A stretch of DNA of 64,000 bases from positions 1,415,489 to 1,479,488 of the forward strand of contig FN649747.1 in assembly GCA_000310025.1 (NCBI GenBank), given 5' to 3'. The DNA is from Ectocarpus siliculosus (lineage: Eukaryota > Sar > Phaeophyceae > Ectocarpales > Ectocarpaceae). The notes beneath the pieces were generated by a model. The model was given only the letters and a program-made list of their open reading frames with translations. It had not been told where the DNA came from and searched no databases. Shown here piece by piece: positions 48,401 through 58,250 of this stretch (within the stretch, counting starts at the first letter, position 1; every line of letters begins with the position of its first letter). A program made the position numbers and the translations under genes.

Positions 48401-49843
48401 CGCGGGTGTCAGGGTGAACTCCAACACGCCCCTCACCAAGGAAGAACTGCTCGCGGCACTGCGGGCCGTCGGGGTCGGCGTGAAGGCGCCGCCGGCGCGG
48501 AAGAAGGGGGCAAAAGTTGTGGGCCACTCCAGAAAGAAGGAGCCGCTTGCGGGGTTCCTCGTCGCAATTGAGGTGAGATGAGATGCCTTGTCGTGCTAGA
48601 TGATGTCCACAGTGTAGTTGCTGGCGGCGAGACCACTGGCAGTTAGTGTCGAGGTGAGCTCGGTTAACACTGACTGCATGTAGCTGTCCGAGAAAAGCAA
48701 TCAGGCGCGCATCGTTCAAAAGTGGGGAACCGGTGGAAGGTTGTGGTGAAAGAGTGCCATCCCGCACGTAAGGTCGTTCCAACGGGATTTTTGTGGGGAA
48801 TGATAGCTAGCTCGCACCAACGAGCTGTTGGGAACCGGAGGGACACTATTAAGAATGGCGGCAGGGGAAGAGGGGGGGTCGGGGGGTCTCGTGATCAGCA
48901 ATCAGACACTGTCTGAGTACGCGTCTTACCGATAGTACGCGGAGGCAGCTCCGTAAAAGAGGTATAACTTGCAGGCACTCAAAAGTGTAGTTATCCCCGG
49001 TGCTCAAGGCAGCCTGAAAAAAGACTCTTTGGTTGCTCTTGGCACGACATCAATATCACTCTAATGATACATGGATACAGCATGTTACGACTCTCGATTG
49101 AAACCTACCTGCCGCCGAAAATCGACCGTGTTATGTTTTCACTCTCCCGCTTCGGCAGGCTTCCTCGGGCCCTGTGGTGACTCTCCAGGGCCTCCTGGCT
49201 GCGGTTGATAGTGCCGCGGTCGGCCGTATCGAGACCTGGCTAGATCAGAGAGAGAGCCTTGAGGCCGAGGTTCGAAAACCTTTACCCGAAATCTCTCATG
49301 TCGCTGCGGAAACCAAGAATACAAACTCCCTTGATGAGAAAATGGAGGAGGGGAAAGCGAAAGAGAGAGATCATTCCCCTCTGCCCACAAAGACAGCCGG
49401 CAACGCGATGGACAATAGTCACACTCACGAGAGCAAGATGGCAACAACAATCCAGGCACAGGTACCTACTGAGTGATGTTACCGTAGCACCACACCAAAT
49501 TGTTTTTCTTGGAAACACCAACAAAAAGTGTCTCTACTGTAACAGTAAAAACACTAAACCACCACCGCCTGTGGCCGCCACGGCTAACATGACATGACCA
49601 TGAGGAGTGTGCTGTAATGAAAATACCTCTGTCATCCCACGTGATGATCTCAACTAAGGGAAACTTCAATTCTCCGACCAGGCTCGGCGGCTACAGGCAG
49701 TGCAAGCGACGGAAGAGAAGGCGAGACAACGACTTCTGGGCCTTGCTGACACAGCTGCCCAGGACCACGACACTCAACAGATAGTGGCGGCCGCGCTGGA
49801 AGGGACGTTCTTCAACCTCATGCAGGCAAGTTTGGCTTGGTAA
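25688..49843 (+). CDS. CFAP65: CFAP65 (CCDC108/FAP65) axonemal ASH/MSP-domain protein, about 38 exons
   Basis: Some 38 plus-strand exons over 24 kb, nearly all phase-continuous, encode about 2,350 residues (the animal protein is about 1,900). The product is a string of ASH/MSP-like beta domains, with repeated signatures such as LRVKNVSPKLKKLKYR, VVFRPVSSEVYDDVILF, LDFGYCQADDVSELVFFVENTGE, IDFGDQTIVTV, VNFREVKVGVTTTRVINLYNES and VDFGFSSAGGQETITLTNNS. A C-terminal helical part with low-complexity stretches follows. Domain order and linker segments agree from start to end with what I recall of animal CFAP65, which is needed for motile cilia and sperm flagella and is associated with the central-pair/axoneme apparatus. 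Uncertain points are the first exon, the segment between 31693 and 33037, the left edge of the exon near 48080, and whether the end is read through at 49843 or spliced to 49901. The introns carry most of the microsatellites of this window. Confidence 0.88.
26557..26630. repeat. Tandem duplication of about 37 bp upstream of CFAP65 exon 2
   Basis: Two adjacent copies of a TTGCTAGATGT to GAGTTATGCTTGA segment (26557-26592 and 26593-26630) differ by a two-base indel. They lie in the first intron of the model, 70 bases before the exon 2 acceptor. Confidence 0.8.
26703..31693 (+). CDS. CFAP65: CFAP65 exons 2-11: N-terminal beta domains
   Basis: Exons: 26703-26909, 27547-27675, 27952-28038, 28375-28572, 29046-29216, 29508-29672, 30029-30223, 30650-30774, 31127-31267 and 31553-31693. 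They encode, in order: the first ASH domain (GGEWAPGGEYVQ to LSPGTMQ); EVDVVFRPV to VRALLPTLQ; LDFGYCQ; FQWTIPPPFTMSPSEGVVAVGES; VSAVGKYCYVVPSEDEIDFGD; FSVHPCDGVIPPEDEVVV; VGIQGRAVGCSV to NLYNES; HTRGIIPSAGSEHPGEAQVT; RVFCLLENQQPLVLDAMGTA; and a helical stretch ENVGLGNFSPEALDEML. Acceptor 31553 (after aatagag) was chosen because it alone keeps the ENVGLGNF frame. All use GT donors. Confidence 0.85.
33037..37632 (+). CDS. CFAP65: CFAP65 exons 12-19: central beta domains
   Basis: Exons: about 33037-33143, 33492-33703, 34125-34298, 34824-34932, 35372-35686, 36293-36469, 37009-37174 and 37519-37632. Key text: SNVDFGFSSAGG and NNSDTE joined to VHVVWNL; VTPPEARVPERGSLSFRVEV; PPWCLPLRVLGHTFVGEQF; FAIKPSVGLVPAGDFQ; LCLVRFTPPGPGG with a Gly/Ala/Ser-rich insert of about 45 residues and then MRPTCVGIVSS; VKNASRIPAIFRIDTP; VTVLGKGEQGAVTFHPESL; and VNTPESKALVLENCSECDVNYKLFY. 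The donor at 33144 is gtcagc. The 5' edge of the first exon does not match the phase of the exon ending at 31693, so at least one short exon between them is missing from this model. Confidence 0.82.
37871..42893 (+). CDS. CFAP65: CFAP65 exons 20-29: beta domains including two GC-donor introns
   Basis: Exons: 37871-38045, 38372-38444, 38565-38797, 39174-39339, 39824-39916, 40755-40859, 41186-41347, 41713-41800, 41939-42105 and 42655-42893. They encode FFVDRPQGTLPAR, SRTRTIATFRPVSEGEYDF, an acidic linker, IRNLWSALSLSRINAMLSK, LPRFDVPFIPSVIGKGPV, PVEMETWANEGEP, FSLTPDPGTVVEVSAGEG, VSIKEGRHFWLDLKG, VLEPVAIGTPLSEAPLQ, and VFRLEEKTGSIAGG to LRGAGYDPRM. The introns starting at 38046 and 38798 have GC donors (AG-gcaaga and AG-gcaagc). 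In both cases only the GC site keeps the frame and the family-like text on both sides. Confidence 0.83.
39307..39376 (+). repeat. 35-bp tandem duplication spanning a CFAP65 exon/intron border
   Basis: Unit 1 (39307-39341) covers the end of exon 23 and the first two intron bases. Unit 2 (39342-39376) repeats it with two or three changes near its end (AATCAGGT becomes TAGCAGGT). Both units end in CAG-gtccg, so the donor site is duplicated. Use of the second donor would add 35 bases and meet an in-frame or frame-shifted stop. Confidence 0.88.
39755..39775. repeat. GAC/CGA trinucleotide tract in a CFAP65 intron
   Basis: About seven GAC units, followed by mixed AAC/ACC repeats and a TATATATA run just before the acceptor at 39823. 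Confidence 0.8.
40703..40735 (+). repeat. (GCT)n tract 20 bases before a CFAP65 splice acceptor
   Basis: Ten or so GCT/TGC units end about 20 bases upstream of the acceptor at 40754, occupying the branch-site/pyrimidine-tract zone of the intron before exon 25. Confidence 0.85.
43914..49843 (+). CDS. CFAP65: CFAP65 exons 30-38: last beta domain and helical, low-complexity C terminus
   Basis: Exons: 43914-44082, 44378-44584, 44886-45294, 45979-46247, 46625-46951, 47575-47730, about 48080-48572, 49159-49461 and 49682-49843. The last beta domain runs from LEVPSGQPCILGAERLRLG through AVEFSWDPEDTG to FQVTISAG. A basic helix (KSRLESRMEEERQARARAP), a Gly/Asp-rich linker, a conserved helical block (LLKRASEDPLVGSVASRILERL) and an Ala/Ser-rich part follow, ending in IVAAALEGTFFNLMQ. 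The stop is reached at 49843 by read-through. Alternatively a GC donor at 49826 (CAG-gcaagt) splices to 49901 and gives a stop two codons on. Confidence 0.75.
44243..44285 (+). repeat. (TC)n microsatellite in a CFAP65 intron
   Basis: About 42 bases of uninterrupted CT repeats in the intron 44083-44377. See also the (GA)n tract at 45423-45468 on the same strand. Confidence 0.95.
45423..45468 (+). repeat. (GA)n microsatellite in a CFAP65 intron
   Basis: About 45 bases of GA repeats with one interruption (GAAAGA), in the intron 45295-45978. Confidence 0.95.
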
Positions 49844-51902
49844 GATGACGAGAGGTTGCACCCCAAATGACGCCAAACCGATTTCAAACGTTTTTTCTAG
49901 GCTTGAGGTACGCAGGGAAAACGCACACCATCATCGGCTCTGTTGATGTTGTCAAAGTCCACAACATTTTGAAGTGGCTTCATCACGCGTATTGTACACT
50001 TGCAAGTATGATAGGTGCAGGTGGGTACTTGAAGCAGGGTTGCAGAAGCCGGAATAATCCGTGAAAAAGCACTCTTTTCACTTTTTGTTTCACATCTGGG
50101 CGTTATAGAGTCTTCGCATTGAGATGCCTCTTGACAGTACCTCCTCCTCCTCCTCCTCCTCCTCCTCCTCCTCCTCCTCCGGGGCCTTCGAGGTAGAACA
50201 AAAAACGCTTTGTGGCCGGTGGCTGCCGCAACCGTATCGGGAGCAAGTAGGCCAGATTAGAAGGAGTCAAACGTTGCTTGAACATCCGTGGGCCTTAGAA
50301 CCACGTCGTAAACGTTTCCGCGCTTTGGTTTCTCGGGACGAGGCAATCGACTTGGTGTCCCCCCTCCCGCAACGACAACGAAAAATAAATTATCTGACTG
50401 CGCCCCTGTTCCTCCCATGCTGCCCTTCGCTCCACCCGCCGGTTGCCGAATAACAACGGACTACGGGTGATTGATGGTGGATTGTGATCAAACACGGAAT
50501 ACACAGGAGGCGTTTCACGGCGAGTTCAAACTCAGCAAACGGCCGACTCGCTACGCCGTCCGCAAGCTTAGTTCGCAGCGGAAAGCCCGGTCTTCCGGGG
50601 GGGTTGCGACAACAACACCGGCAGGCCAGGCGACAAACGCAACGACCCAATAGGGAAGGAAGGTCGCCCACGATAACAGTCTAGAGCTTTGGTGCGGTAC
50701 ATAAACAACCTTGTTGTCGCTGTTTGTCGAGGAGGGATGTGATCGTGCTGCTCTCGCATGGGGGATTTTCCCAGCATGTTCACAGCGAGGCATGATTTTC
50801 TTGCGCGGTGGAAACTCTATTCCGGGAGAGCGCGGGGTTGCTTCAGGCACGGTTGCCCCGTCCACGCAACTTGCGCGTGTCAACGGTGTACGCGGAAAGG
50901 ATGTATCGTACAGTGCCGGCCCGATACGCTGACATAAGTCGGTGCCTATTACCTTGTGGGTTAAAACGTATCGCGACGGCGGTGTCAGGCGCGCGCCGCT
51001 TATCGTTGAAAACAATTGCGATCCACGATTTGGTATTGGTATCAAAAGCTCAGCTGTGCTCACTTTGGGGGCTTTAGCCCATGGCGGTAGGCTGCTTTTC
51101 GGAATACCGGAGGGCCTCCCTCCCAAACGAAAAAGAGGGCTTTGACACGTTGAAACTTGATGATTTAAGGCCTGTCTTGGGCTTAGTTTTTTTTTATTTT
51201 GGTCCAATTTGTTATGGCGACAGTTCCCCATTTTTGAGACATGTACTACCAGCCAGGGTCACACAGGAGGGGGTAAACACCAGGGCTTTGTCTCTTCTTT
51301 TTGTTTGTCTTTTCATGCCCCACGTTCCTCTTGCAGTGCGTGCTGAATTTTATTTTTTTCGCGAGAAGTGCCCAGCCGTCCCTTTCCCTCGTCAACGGTG
51401 CTAACGTCGATGCAAGTTCTAATTCTTCTGGGATAGGTATGATGCTCTCGCGCAAACATACCCGTCGACGTACTATGTACGCATGCATCGATTTGGTTTC
51501 GGCATATTTCTAACTTCCAATCTCGTGCTCACGGGCACGAGCAACGCGCTTCAATATTAAGATGATTTGTTGTGCCACCTACCTTTCAACCCTCTGCTTA
51601 ACCGGCGAAGCAAATCCCACCGTAAAAACTGATCGAGAAAATGCAACTATCCTTAGCCCTCATCCCCTTTCCCCTTCCATGGAAGAGAGTGGGGCAAAAG
51701 ACCCCGGTACCTCAATTGACAACCCAGACAGCGACATATTTATTAAGGACAACACTCGAGATTCACACAGCGCGGCGTTTTCCAGTCCAACCCGCACATC
51801 CGTGCACTCTTGTCCTAATGCGAGGCCACCGAAATCCACCCCTTTATTGCGGCGGTCATTAGTCATGTCCACTACATATCAAAAGATTTCGACTTGGCTT
51901 AG
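49844..51902. other. Intergenic stretch after CFAP65
   Basis: No gene recognised on either strand. The minus-strand open frame at 50551-51231 lacks any motif. A (CCT)n tract occurs at 50140-50180. CFAP65 and the minus-strand gene starting near 53.4 kb converge here, so both 3' ends fall in or next to this region. Confidence 0.5.
50140..50180. repeat. (CCT)n microsatellite
   Basis: About 13 uninterrupted CCT units downstream of the CFAP65 gene. Confidence 0.95.
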
Positions 51903-53388
51903 CTACACGTGAACGTGATGGTGACGTTTCCTCGGAGGCACCAAGGTCGTCTCCACCCAAGTCCTGACCTTACGGTCGTGCAGGATTCCATCGAGCAGCA
52001 TGAGCTCGCCGTCTAGGCTGCACACTCCTGGCGGTACCCTAGTCGTGCTCCAACCGTCCGCTCCTCTCAACGCTTGGCGACTGGCGCCTCTTGAGCCTGC
52101 CGAGTTTGCGTTGCCGCGCAACGCCGTCGCGGATCTCGTAGCGCGCGGCTTGCTGCTGTTGCTGCTGCGTGCGTACGTCTTGCCATCCTCATTGTTGACC
52201 GAGAATATTGTTGCTCCCAGAAGCGATCCGCTGTCGGCGGCGGTGTTCTGTTCGTCGCTGGCGTTTGAGACGTAGCTCCCCCACGCTCTCGTGAAAGCGC
52301 CTACGTTGTTCGCAGCGCATTCGGCGCTCGCGGGACTCGCCACGCTCGTGTTGGCGTTTGTTCCTGTCTGGGCTTGGTGAGGGACAGCTCCTGTGTCTGC
52401 CAGCGCTGTAACCTTCAAGCCCCCCTGCTGCTCGATCCGAGAGGGTCGCGGCGATGGAAGCGAAGACGAGCAACAAGAACATGTGGAAGGAGAAGATCGG
52501 GAGCGGTCTCCGTCGAGCGCCCCCGCGGCCGCTTTCACGGCCAGCGCCGCGCCGGCCGCAGCGTTTGCCCGCGCGAAGAACGAGGACGCTGGTTTCCCAT
52601 GGAGGCGTGTCTGAGCCTGCACCTTCGGCGCTCGGAGGACAATAGCGGGCGGGCTGCTACCGATGACCTTGGTTTTCTGGGGGCTTTCTCCGATGGATCG
52701 TGTATTTCGGCTTTCAGGGAACCGACCAGCGTTCCTACCACTGATATTGCTACCCTTGGTGCTGTTGATGCCCTGTATTTTTCCACTGTTGAAAGCGGGG
52801 GGGGCAAAGGGGCGTGCTGGGTAAGGCGAAACGGTGAAGTTTGTACCGCTTACTCCTTCCGTAGGAACGGTCCGATTCAGAATAGTACTTTCGCCATAGT
52901 GGGCTATCCCCAATGCTCGCCCCCATACACATAAAACCCTGCAAAACCCAAGCACTCGGTCATTTCAATCTAGACGCAGCTCTCCGTTTTGACAACGGTG
53001 TCCAACAGAGCTGCATGTGCACCAACCACTTTCGTGGTATTCCCGCAACGCACGATCAGGGCGAACAACGCGTTGACAGCTTGGATCCTCTCACATGTAA
53101 GGGAGCTTCTGGATGTCCTCGAAAAGGAGTGCTCGTTTCCGCTCGATATTCATCTGGACTCGGAGCTTGTGGCGCAGCTCCTTGCTTGCTGGCCCGCCAT
53201 CGGCCCCTCCCCCTTGGGCGCCTCCTAACCCAAGTCGTCTTGCCGCCCCTTCGACTGACCCAGAATCTTCCAATGTTCCTTGTCTTGCCTGCAATCTGGA
53301 GTTTCCTATGCTGCCACTCTCCTTCTTACTAGCATTTGCATGCTGTGCATGTGGTTGTGTCGGCTGCTGCTGCAGCTGCTGCTGCTGC
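51903..53388 (-). CDS. Unknown low-complexity protein, last two exons
   Basis: Two minus-strand exons, 53388-53095 and 52938-51903, join in frame across a 156-base intron with good borders (gtgaga to ttttgcag). The first starts with a Gln-rich run after acceptor attgccag and ends in a charged helix (KELRHKLRVQMNIERKR, then FEDIQKLPYM). The second is Ser/Ala/Asn-rich without a domain I recognise and ends at a stop after RKRHHHVHV. The helix is the only part that looks constrained. Upstream exons are missing; 53771-54043 might contain one. I cannot assign a function. A non-coding transcript is less likely because the frame survives the splice over 440 codons. Confidence 0.45.
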
Positions 53389-53770
53389 CTGGCAATGGAG
53401 GTATCTATGGTAGAATGTTTTCTCAGTCGGCGCCTGACGTTTGTCTCCGTCTGGATCAACTGCCATTATTTTTTTTTGTTTTGAACAGAGGGAACAAGCA
53501 CATGAGATCGGTGGGTACTGCCCAAGCTCCAACACATGCTTCACGAACTGCGAATGAAACGCAGGCCCGTGACGATGCGGGGAGAGGGGAAACGTGCGAA
53601 AAGAGAGAACCAAAAATAATAGAAGTACGTACCATCACCACATCCCGGAAACACGCTGGACAAAAAAAATGACTTAAACATGAGTATATTTGAGCCTTTC
53701 GACTAAAACTCGCGAAGTGGTGTCGTTTCCAAGACGGTTTCGAACGCATGTGTGAGTCATCATGTCCTGA

Positions 53771-54043
53771 CTTGAGCACGCACCCTTTGGTTTTGTCGCA
53801 AAATAGCGGTGCGGGCAGATTGTACTGCTTCCTTCTCCGCTTTCTTTCGCCCGAGGCTCCGGAAGTCTCTACCCCCGACCCCGCCGCCCACTGAGCCACC
53901 ACCATCGCCACCGCCATCGCCGCCCTCAATAAACCTCCCCGATCTCTTTCCTCTCTTGCTTCTCCCCTCACCGTCCTCCGCCGTGGCGAACCCGCACCGA
54001 CTTCGGATCTCCCTGGGTTTGGCAGCAAAGAGGGAAACGACAC
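53771..54043 (-). CDS. Possible upstream exon of the unknown minus-strand gene
   Basis: A minus-strand open stretch with a Gly-rich part followed by a charged helix (RKKAEKEAVQSARTAILRQN) ends near a plausible donor (AGG-gtgcgt or CAA-gtcagg). The phase does not match the exon starting at 53388 with either donor, so at least one piece is missing or the call is wrong. Confidence 0.25.
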
Positions 54044-55325
54044 ATACCGCTGCTAAAGTGAAGAGCATCGAACACACAGTCAGTCTTCCGGGCCGAAACC
54101 GGAACCAACTTGAAGTTTCCCGAGGTCAAAAAATAAATTCGGATGACATCTAACGAGGCTACTTGTACTGATTGAGCAGCAATCATAGCCTCCAAATCAT
54201 CACTTGGTGTATAGGGCGTTGGCAAAAGTAGCCGGGTTCGCTGGCCAATCTTCCCGAAAAGTGGGGTGGGGTAGGCATCTGGTTTGTGTCAACTCTCTGT
54301 TCTGATGAACGTCTTCATCGTCGTCGAACTTGCTGAACTTGACTGTCGAAACCGAGTGGGGCTTCCAAAACGATGTTACCTGGGCCCCGCTGCTCTCAGA
54401 AGGTTGTACAGATTTTTCCGTAGACTTCGAGCGCGCTGCTCGGCCCAGACAGAGAAGGGATCCACGCCGGCTCTTCTCCACTCGGAAGGGTCTGAGCATG
54501 CCAAATGGGTGTGAACAAGGCCAGAACGTGGAAACGTTGGCGGGTGGCTTTCTGGCAACTACGGCATTTCCTCACTTGCAGCACAGAACGCAGGCCGTAT
54601 TGCGAGCGATTCCTACGATGTTGCGAATCCCACGCGGGCTAATCAAGATAGGTTCCGAATGCTGTGCACAGCATTGCAAGGCATCCCGCAGTAGCATGGT
54701 TCGTCTACGAAAACCTTTCTGACTCGCAACGCTTTCTTTGAGCATCTTGTTCAACGCACTCTTCCCCAACGTCTCAATGCGCTGCCAGTGGCCCCACGAG
54801 AGGGGCAGCCTCTAAACGTTTCCAAGGGTCACATCGGATGGGACTAGTGTGATCTAGGGGTTGTGGAAGAAGTTACCCGATATGGATCGGCTTCCGATTG
54901 CAGCCTCAGCAGCACTTATCCCGCCGTCGCCGAGAGAGATCCATCGATAGAGCGGAACAATGCACGCCCGGTTGTCGTCGAGAGGGTTTGCCGGGTGTTG
55001 CTGCTCTGGCGGTCGAGCTGGGACCGATTGTTCTTGCTCTTCGGAATCTTGGTTGAGAAGCGGCCCAGACATGTGCGTGCTCGACAGAGCCGCCTCCTTC
55101 CCCTCCTATCAAAAGGTTGTGTGTCACGCCGATGGTCTCTTGGGGGTAAGTCGGTCACACCGAATGCCGGCAGGCGCGTGGAAGTTGACAAGGAAGGGCA
55201 CACTGGCAGACGCACAAGTCTAAAGATTGAACGCGCGACGCGAATGGGTTCGATTCTGAATGTTCTCATCTACGTGGAAAATTTCAGGGCTTTCTTCATA
55301 AACGGTTTTTCATGTCGGCATCATT
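54044..55325. other. Stretch without a recognised gene
   Basis: Several overlapping open frames of 60-157 codons occur on both strands, none with a motif or a convincing pair of splice sites. A short minus-strand segment at 54165-54225 (PYTPSDDLEAMIAAQSVQ, then gtagcc) could be an exon of the gene to its left. Confidence 0.35.
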
Positions 55326-55337
55326 TCCCGCGTTAAC

Positions 55338-55560
55338 CAGAAACCACGGTACAACACAGTATTTTTTTAGCGGTAACTGGCCACCACGGCACAGTACAGT
55401 AATGTTTGGGAGGTAACTGGTCACCACGGTACATTCCGTACGGTAACTGGTCACCACGGTATTTTTCTTGTACGGTAACCAGCCACCACGGTAATGCACA
55501 GAAATGTGCATTTTTTACGGTAACTGGTCACCACGGTAAATTTTGTGCAGTTAAACCACA
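55338..55560. repeat. Cluster of near-palindromic GGTAACTGGTCACCACGG repeats
   Basis: Five copies of the 18-base word, or one-to-three-base variants of it, occur about 40-60 bases apart (near 55371, 55411, 55440, 55475 and 55519), with partial copies at the left edge. The core GGTAAC-TG-GTCACC is almost its own reverse complement. Spacers are AT-rich and differ. No coding frame follows them. Confidence 0.85.
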
Positions 55561-55974
55561 CCATGGCACGTCGGGCCTTGTTTAGTTTTCTTGCTTTCAA
55601 GTGTTCCTGAAGCGTGTGGTCACCGCACAACAAACGTGCGCCACACATTACCGAGCATCACGTCCGCCAACCAAACCGGTCACATAAAAAGAAGGGTGAA
55701 AACCAGACAGCAAATATCCACTTCATTGCAGGCATGCTCGCGTGGCCTCAAGACGACGACTTAAGTCCAGCCCTGCGCCAAGTAATTATGCCATCAGCAG
55801 AAAGGGCAGGAAACAAGCAAACGCCGCCTTCCTCATACATAGAGAAACGATGTGGAATTCAACGGTTCAACAAACAAAATAAGACAACAACCCCCACGCA
55901 ACAGGTCCCCACGTAAAACATCACCACCCCATGAACAACTTAAACTACTCAAATCTGTCAATCAGGCAAGAGCA

Positions 55975-56045
55975 AGTGGGGCTCGAACCCTTCATTTCCA
56001 GAGGTCTACGGCCGGAAGTTCGCACCTGTTGGCCTAGAGAGGCAG
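55975..56045 (-). repeat. tRNA-like sequence (possible SINE or pseudo-tRNA)
   Basis: On the minus strand a T-loop box (GGGTTCGAGCCC) is preceded at about the right distance by a box A-like segment (TAGGCCAACAGGTGCG). Stems pair incompletely and no proper anticodon arm forms. It is flanked by the GGTAAC repeat cluster and the TTACCG palindromes. Confidence 0.4.
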
Positions 56046-56189
56046 CGGTCATTTTACTGTGAAGTGAGGGAATGCACTTGGTGTTTCTGTGCTGTAGATG
56101 GGATCTTATTGTTCTTACGCTAATCTACTCCGCGGGAACTCGAAAGCACGGGAAGTGCGATTTTTGCGCGGTAAAAAATTGTACGGCAA

Positions 56190-56305
56190 TGGGAAAACTG
56201 AATTTCCTCGTTAACGGTTTGGGCGTTAACGGTAATTCTCATTTTACACGAGATCACGGGAAACGGTAATTACCGTGGTTTTACCGCAGTAATATTACCG
56301 CGGAG
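56190..56305. repeat. TTACCG/CGGTAA palindromic cluster
   Basis: Contains GTTAACGG, GTTAACGGTAA, the perfect palindrome ACGGTAATTACCGT at about 56263-56276, and GCAGTAATATTACCGCGG at 56287-56302. The words resemble those of the 55.34-55.56 kb cluster, which suggests both belong to one repeat family or one element of about 0.95 kb. Confidence 0.7.
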
Positions 56306-56786
56306 AAATTAGCGAAGAAAGCCCTGGAAAAAATTGAACGGATTATGAGCAAGGACAACCCCGCTAGCCTTGTTTTTCGGTATTGAATTTACTAGAGATA
56401 TACACGCGATATGGCAACAACATTCTAGTTCTGCGAAAGAAAATAAAAAGATTTCCGTTCTACTTAATATTGGGCAAGAAAAAGCGAAACATGCACTCAA
56501 GAGGAACCAGACTCACGAGGATTTCGACGGCCTTCTTAAACGCCTTTGCTTCACTTTCATAGCATCCCTCCACCTGACGGTTGGGCGGGGAGAGACAAAG
56601 AAGAATCATCCGATGACACATCCAGTATCCAGGGGAATACATGAATAATTAAAAAGGGAAACCGCTTCTCACTAAGCTCTCGCAGCGAGGCACGAACAAT
56701 CCAGAAGGGAGGCCACGACTCAGGACCGGAAACATCTGCCACTGTGGGCGTGGGAAGAAGCAGAACGTTGCGAATATATTCAAATA

Positions 56787-56806
56787 TATATATATATATA
56801 AATGTC
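56787..56806. repeat. (TA)n microsatellite
   Basis: About ten TA units. Confidence 0.85.
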
Positions 56807-56810
56807 CTGG

Positions 56811-57812
56811 CTATGTACGCCCCCATGCGGATAGGTCAAAAGGGTGGCTCGCCTGTTCCAGAAGTCCCAATCGGCTGACAATCCACGGAAGAACGGCACA
56901 CGTTCCGCGGGACGCTCCGTCCAAGTCGACACCACCGCCGACACAGGAGCCGCTGCTCTTGTCATCTTCGAGGAACGACCCTGTACCTTCGGCGCCTCGG
57001 TTATGCCCGTTCGTTTTCCAACTGCTGTTGATGCCGCTATCATCCGGACTCTCCGTATCGCTCATGTCGAGCAACTCGTCGAAGAAGGCCCCCGGGAACA
57101 CGCTCAGCCCAGTGTCTTGTTTGGCCTCGTTGGTACCTTCGTCTCCTTTGGCACCGCCAACGTTGTCGTCGCGAGCCTTGTCCTCTCGTCTGCTATCCGC
57201 GTCCTGTTGCGTCGTTTTCACGCTTTCGGTAGTTCCGGTCGAACCGCCCGCCTCGGTGCCCACCGCAGCACCTCCCTGGGTCTCATCATCAACATGGTCG
57301 GCGACGAGGCCGGATCCACCAACTCCTTCAACCGCGAGCTCGTCTTGCTCCGCCGCCGCTACCCCGTCAGCTCGCGTGTGGGACTCTCCGCAGTCTCTTT
57401 CAGAATCTCCACTAACGGCGGCTTCCGCGTACCCGTCGCCATTGACCGTCACGATCCCGTCGGTGTCTACGCCTCTGCTCCCTTCCTCACGCCCACTGCT
57501 AAGCCCCTCCTGGGGGTCAAGTGGATCCAACTGTGAGACCGAGCCATAGCTACCGTTGCTGTTGCAACTGCTGCTGTTGCCGCTGCCGTTGCGGCTGTCT
57601 TCTGCCCTCGACGCCCACCCGGCGCTCTCCGCGTCTCTCTCTCGTGGTTGTGCTGTATCCGATGCTTTCGCTGCCGCCATCCTAGGGCCCGCAGCCGCCT
57701 GGGCTCGTTGCTCGCTTGCCAGCACCTTTCGCTGGTGCTGGGCCCATTCCGTTTCGACTCGGTCCGCCGAAGGTGTGAATGCAAGGGCGAACTGCTGCCC
57801 CTATTCTTCGCC
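56811..57812 (-). CDS. Unknown acidic low-complexity protein (single open exon)
   Basis: The minus-strand frame is open from an AG acceptor near 57813 (gaagaatag, then GQQFALAF) to a stop at 56811. It begins with a helical, charged part (DRVETEWAQHQRKVLASEQRAQ), continues with a long Gly/Asp/Ser/Glu-rich stretch, and ends with a short hydrophobic tail (LPWIVSRLGLLEQ, then DLSAWGRT). The composition is typical of disordered regions, and no ATG near the start can be chosen, so earlier exons are expected. Function unknown. The antisense frames of similar length are shadows. Confidence 0.4.
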
Positions 57813-58189
57813 GAGCGACGGCGGGGCACACCGGGAAACATGGTCGGTGATTCCGTATATTTCGTTGGCTTGAGACTCTTTGTGTTTCTAACCCTCTGAT
57901 ATGTTTTCCAAAACAACTCCAGGTAAACTGTACAGTAGTACAGTGAGATGGTGCTCTCCGCCAGCTTACGCTTAGCGTCGCCCGCTGATAACTTCGCACA
58001 GCGTTGCTCAGTTCTTTCCAGCGTTGCCAAATAAATTAGAGGTATGTACCGCCAGACGCGTTGGAAAGAACTCTTGCAATGGACGAAAATGTTCCAAAAC
58101 GTATAACAGTGAAACCAACCTTGGCTTTGAAAACCGCGGGGATGCTGGAGTCGTATCCCCGACCGACCCCTCCAGGATTGTCGAGGTGG

Positions 58190-58250
58190 ATGCTGGCGTC
58201 GTTACTGCTGCTGCTGCTGCTACTGCTGCTGCTGGTGCTGATGCCGCTGC
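58190..58250. repeat. GCT/CTG-rich trinucleotide tract
   Basis: Runs of TGCTGCTGC with variants. Frames through it read poly-Leu or poly-Ala/Ser and are not convincing as coding. Confidence 0.8.

Noticed and set aside
56290-56298. TAATATTAC, the nonanucleotide of some single-stranded DNA replicon origins, flanked by CCGC/GCGG
   Set aside because: The flanking stem is only four pairs, no Rep-like gene is nearby, and the word follows from the local TTACCG/GGTAA repeats.
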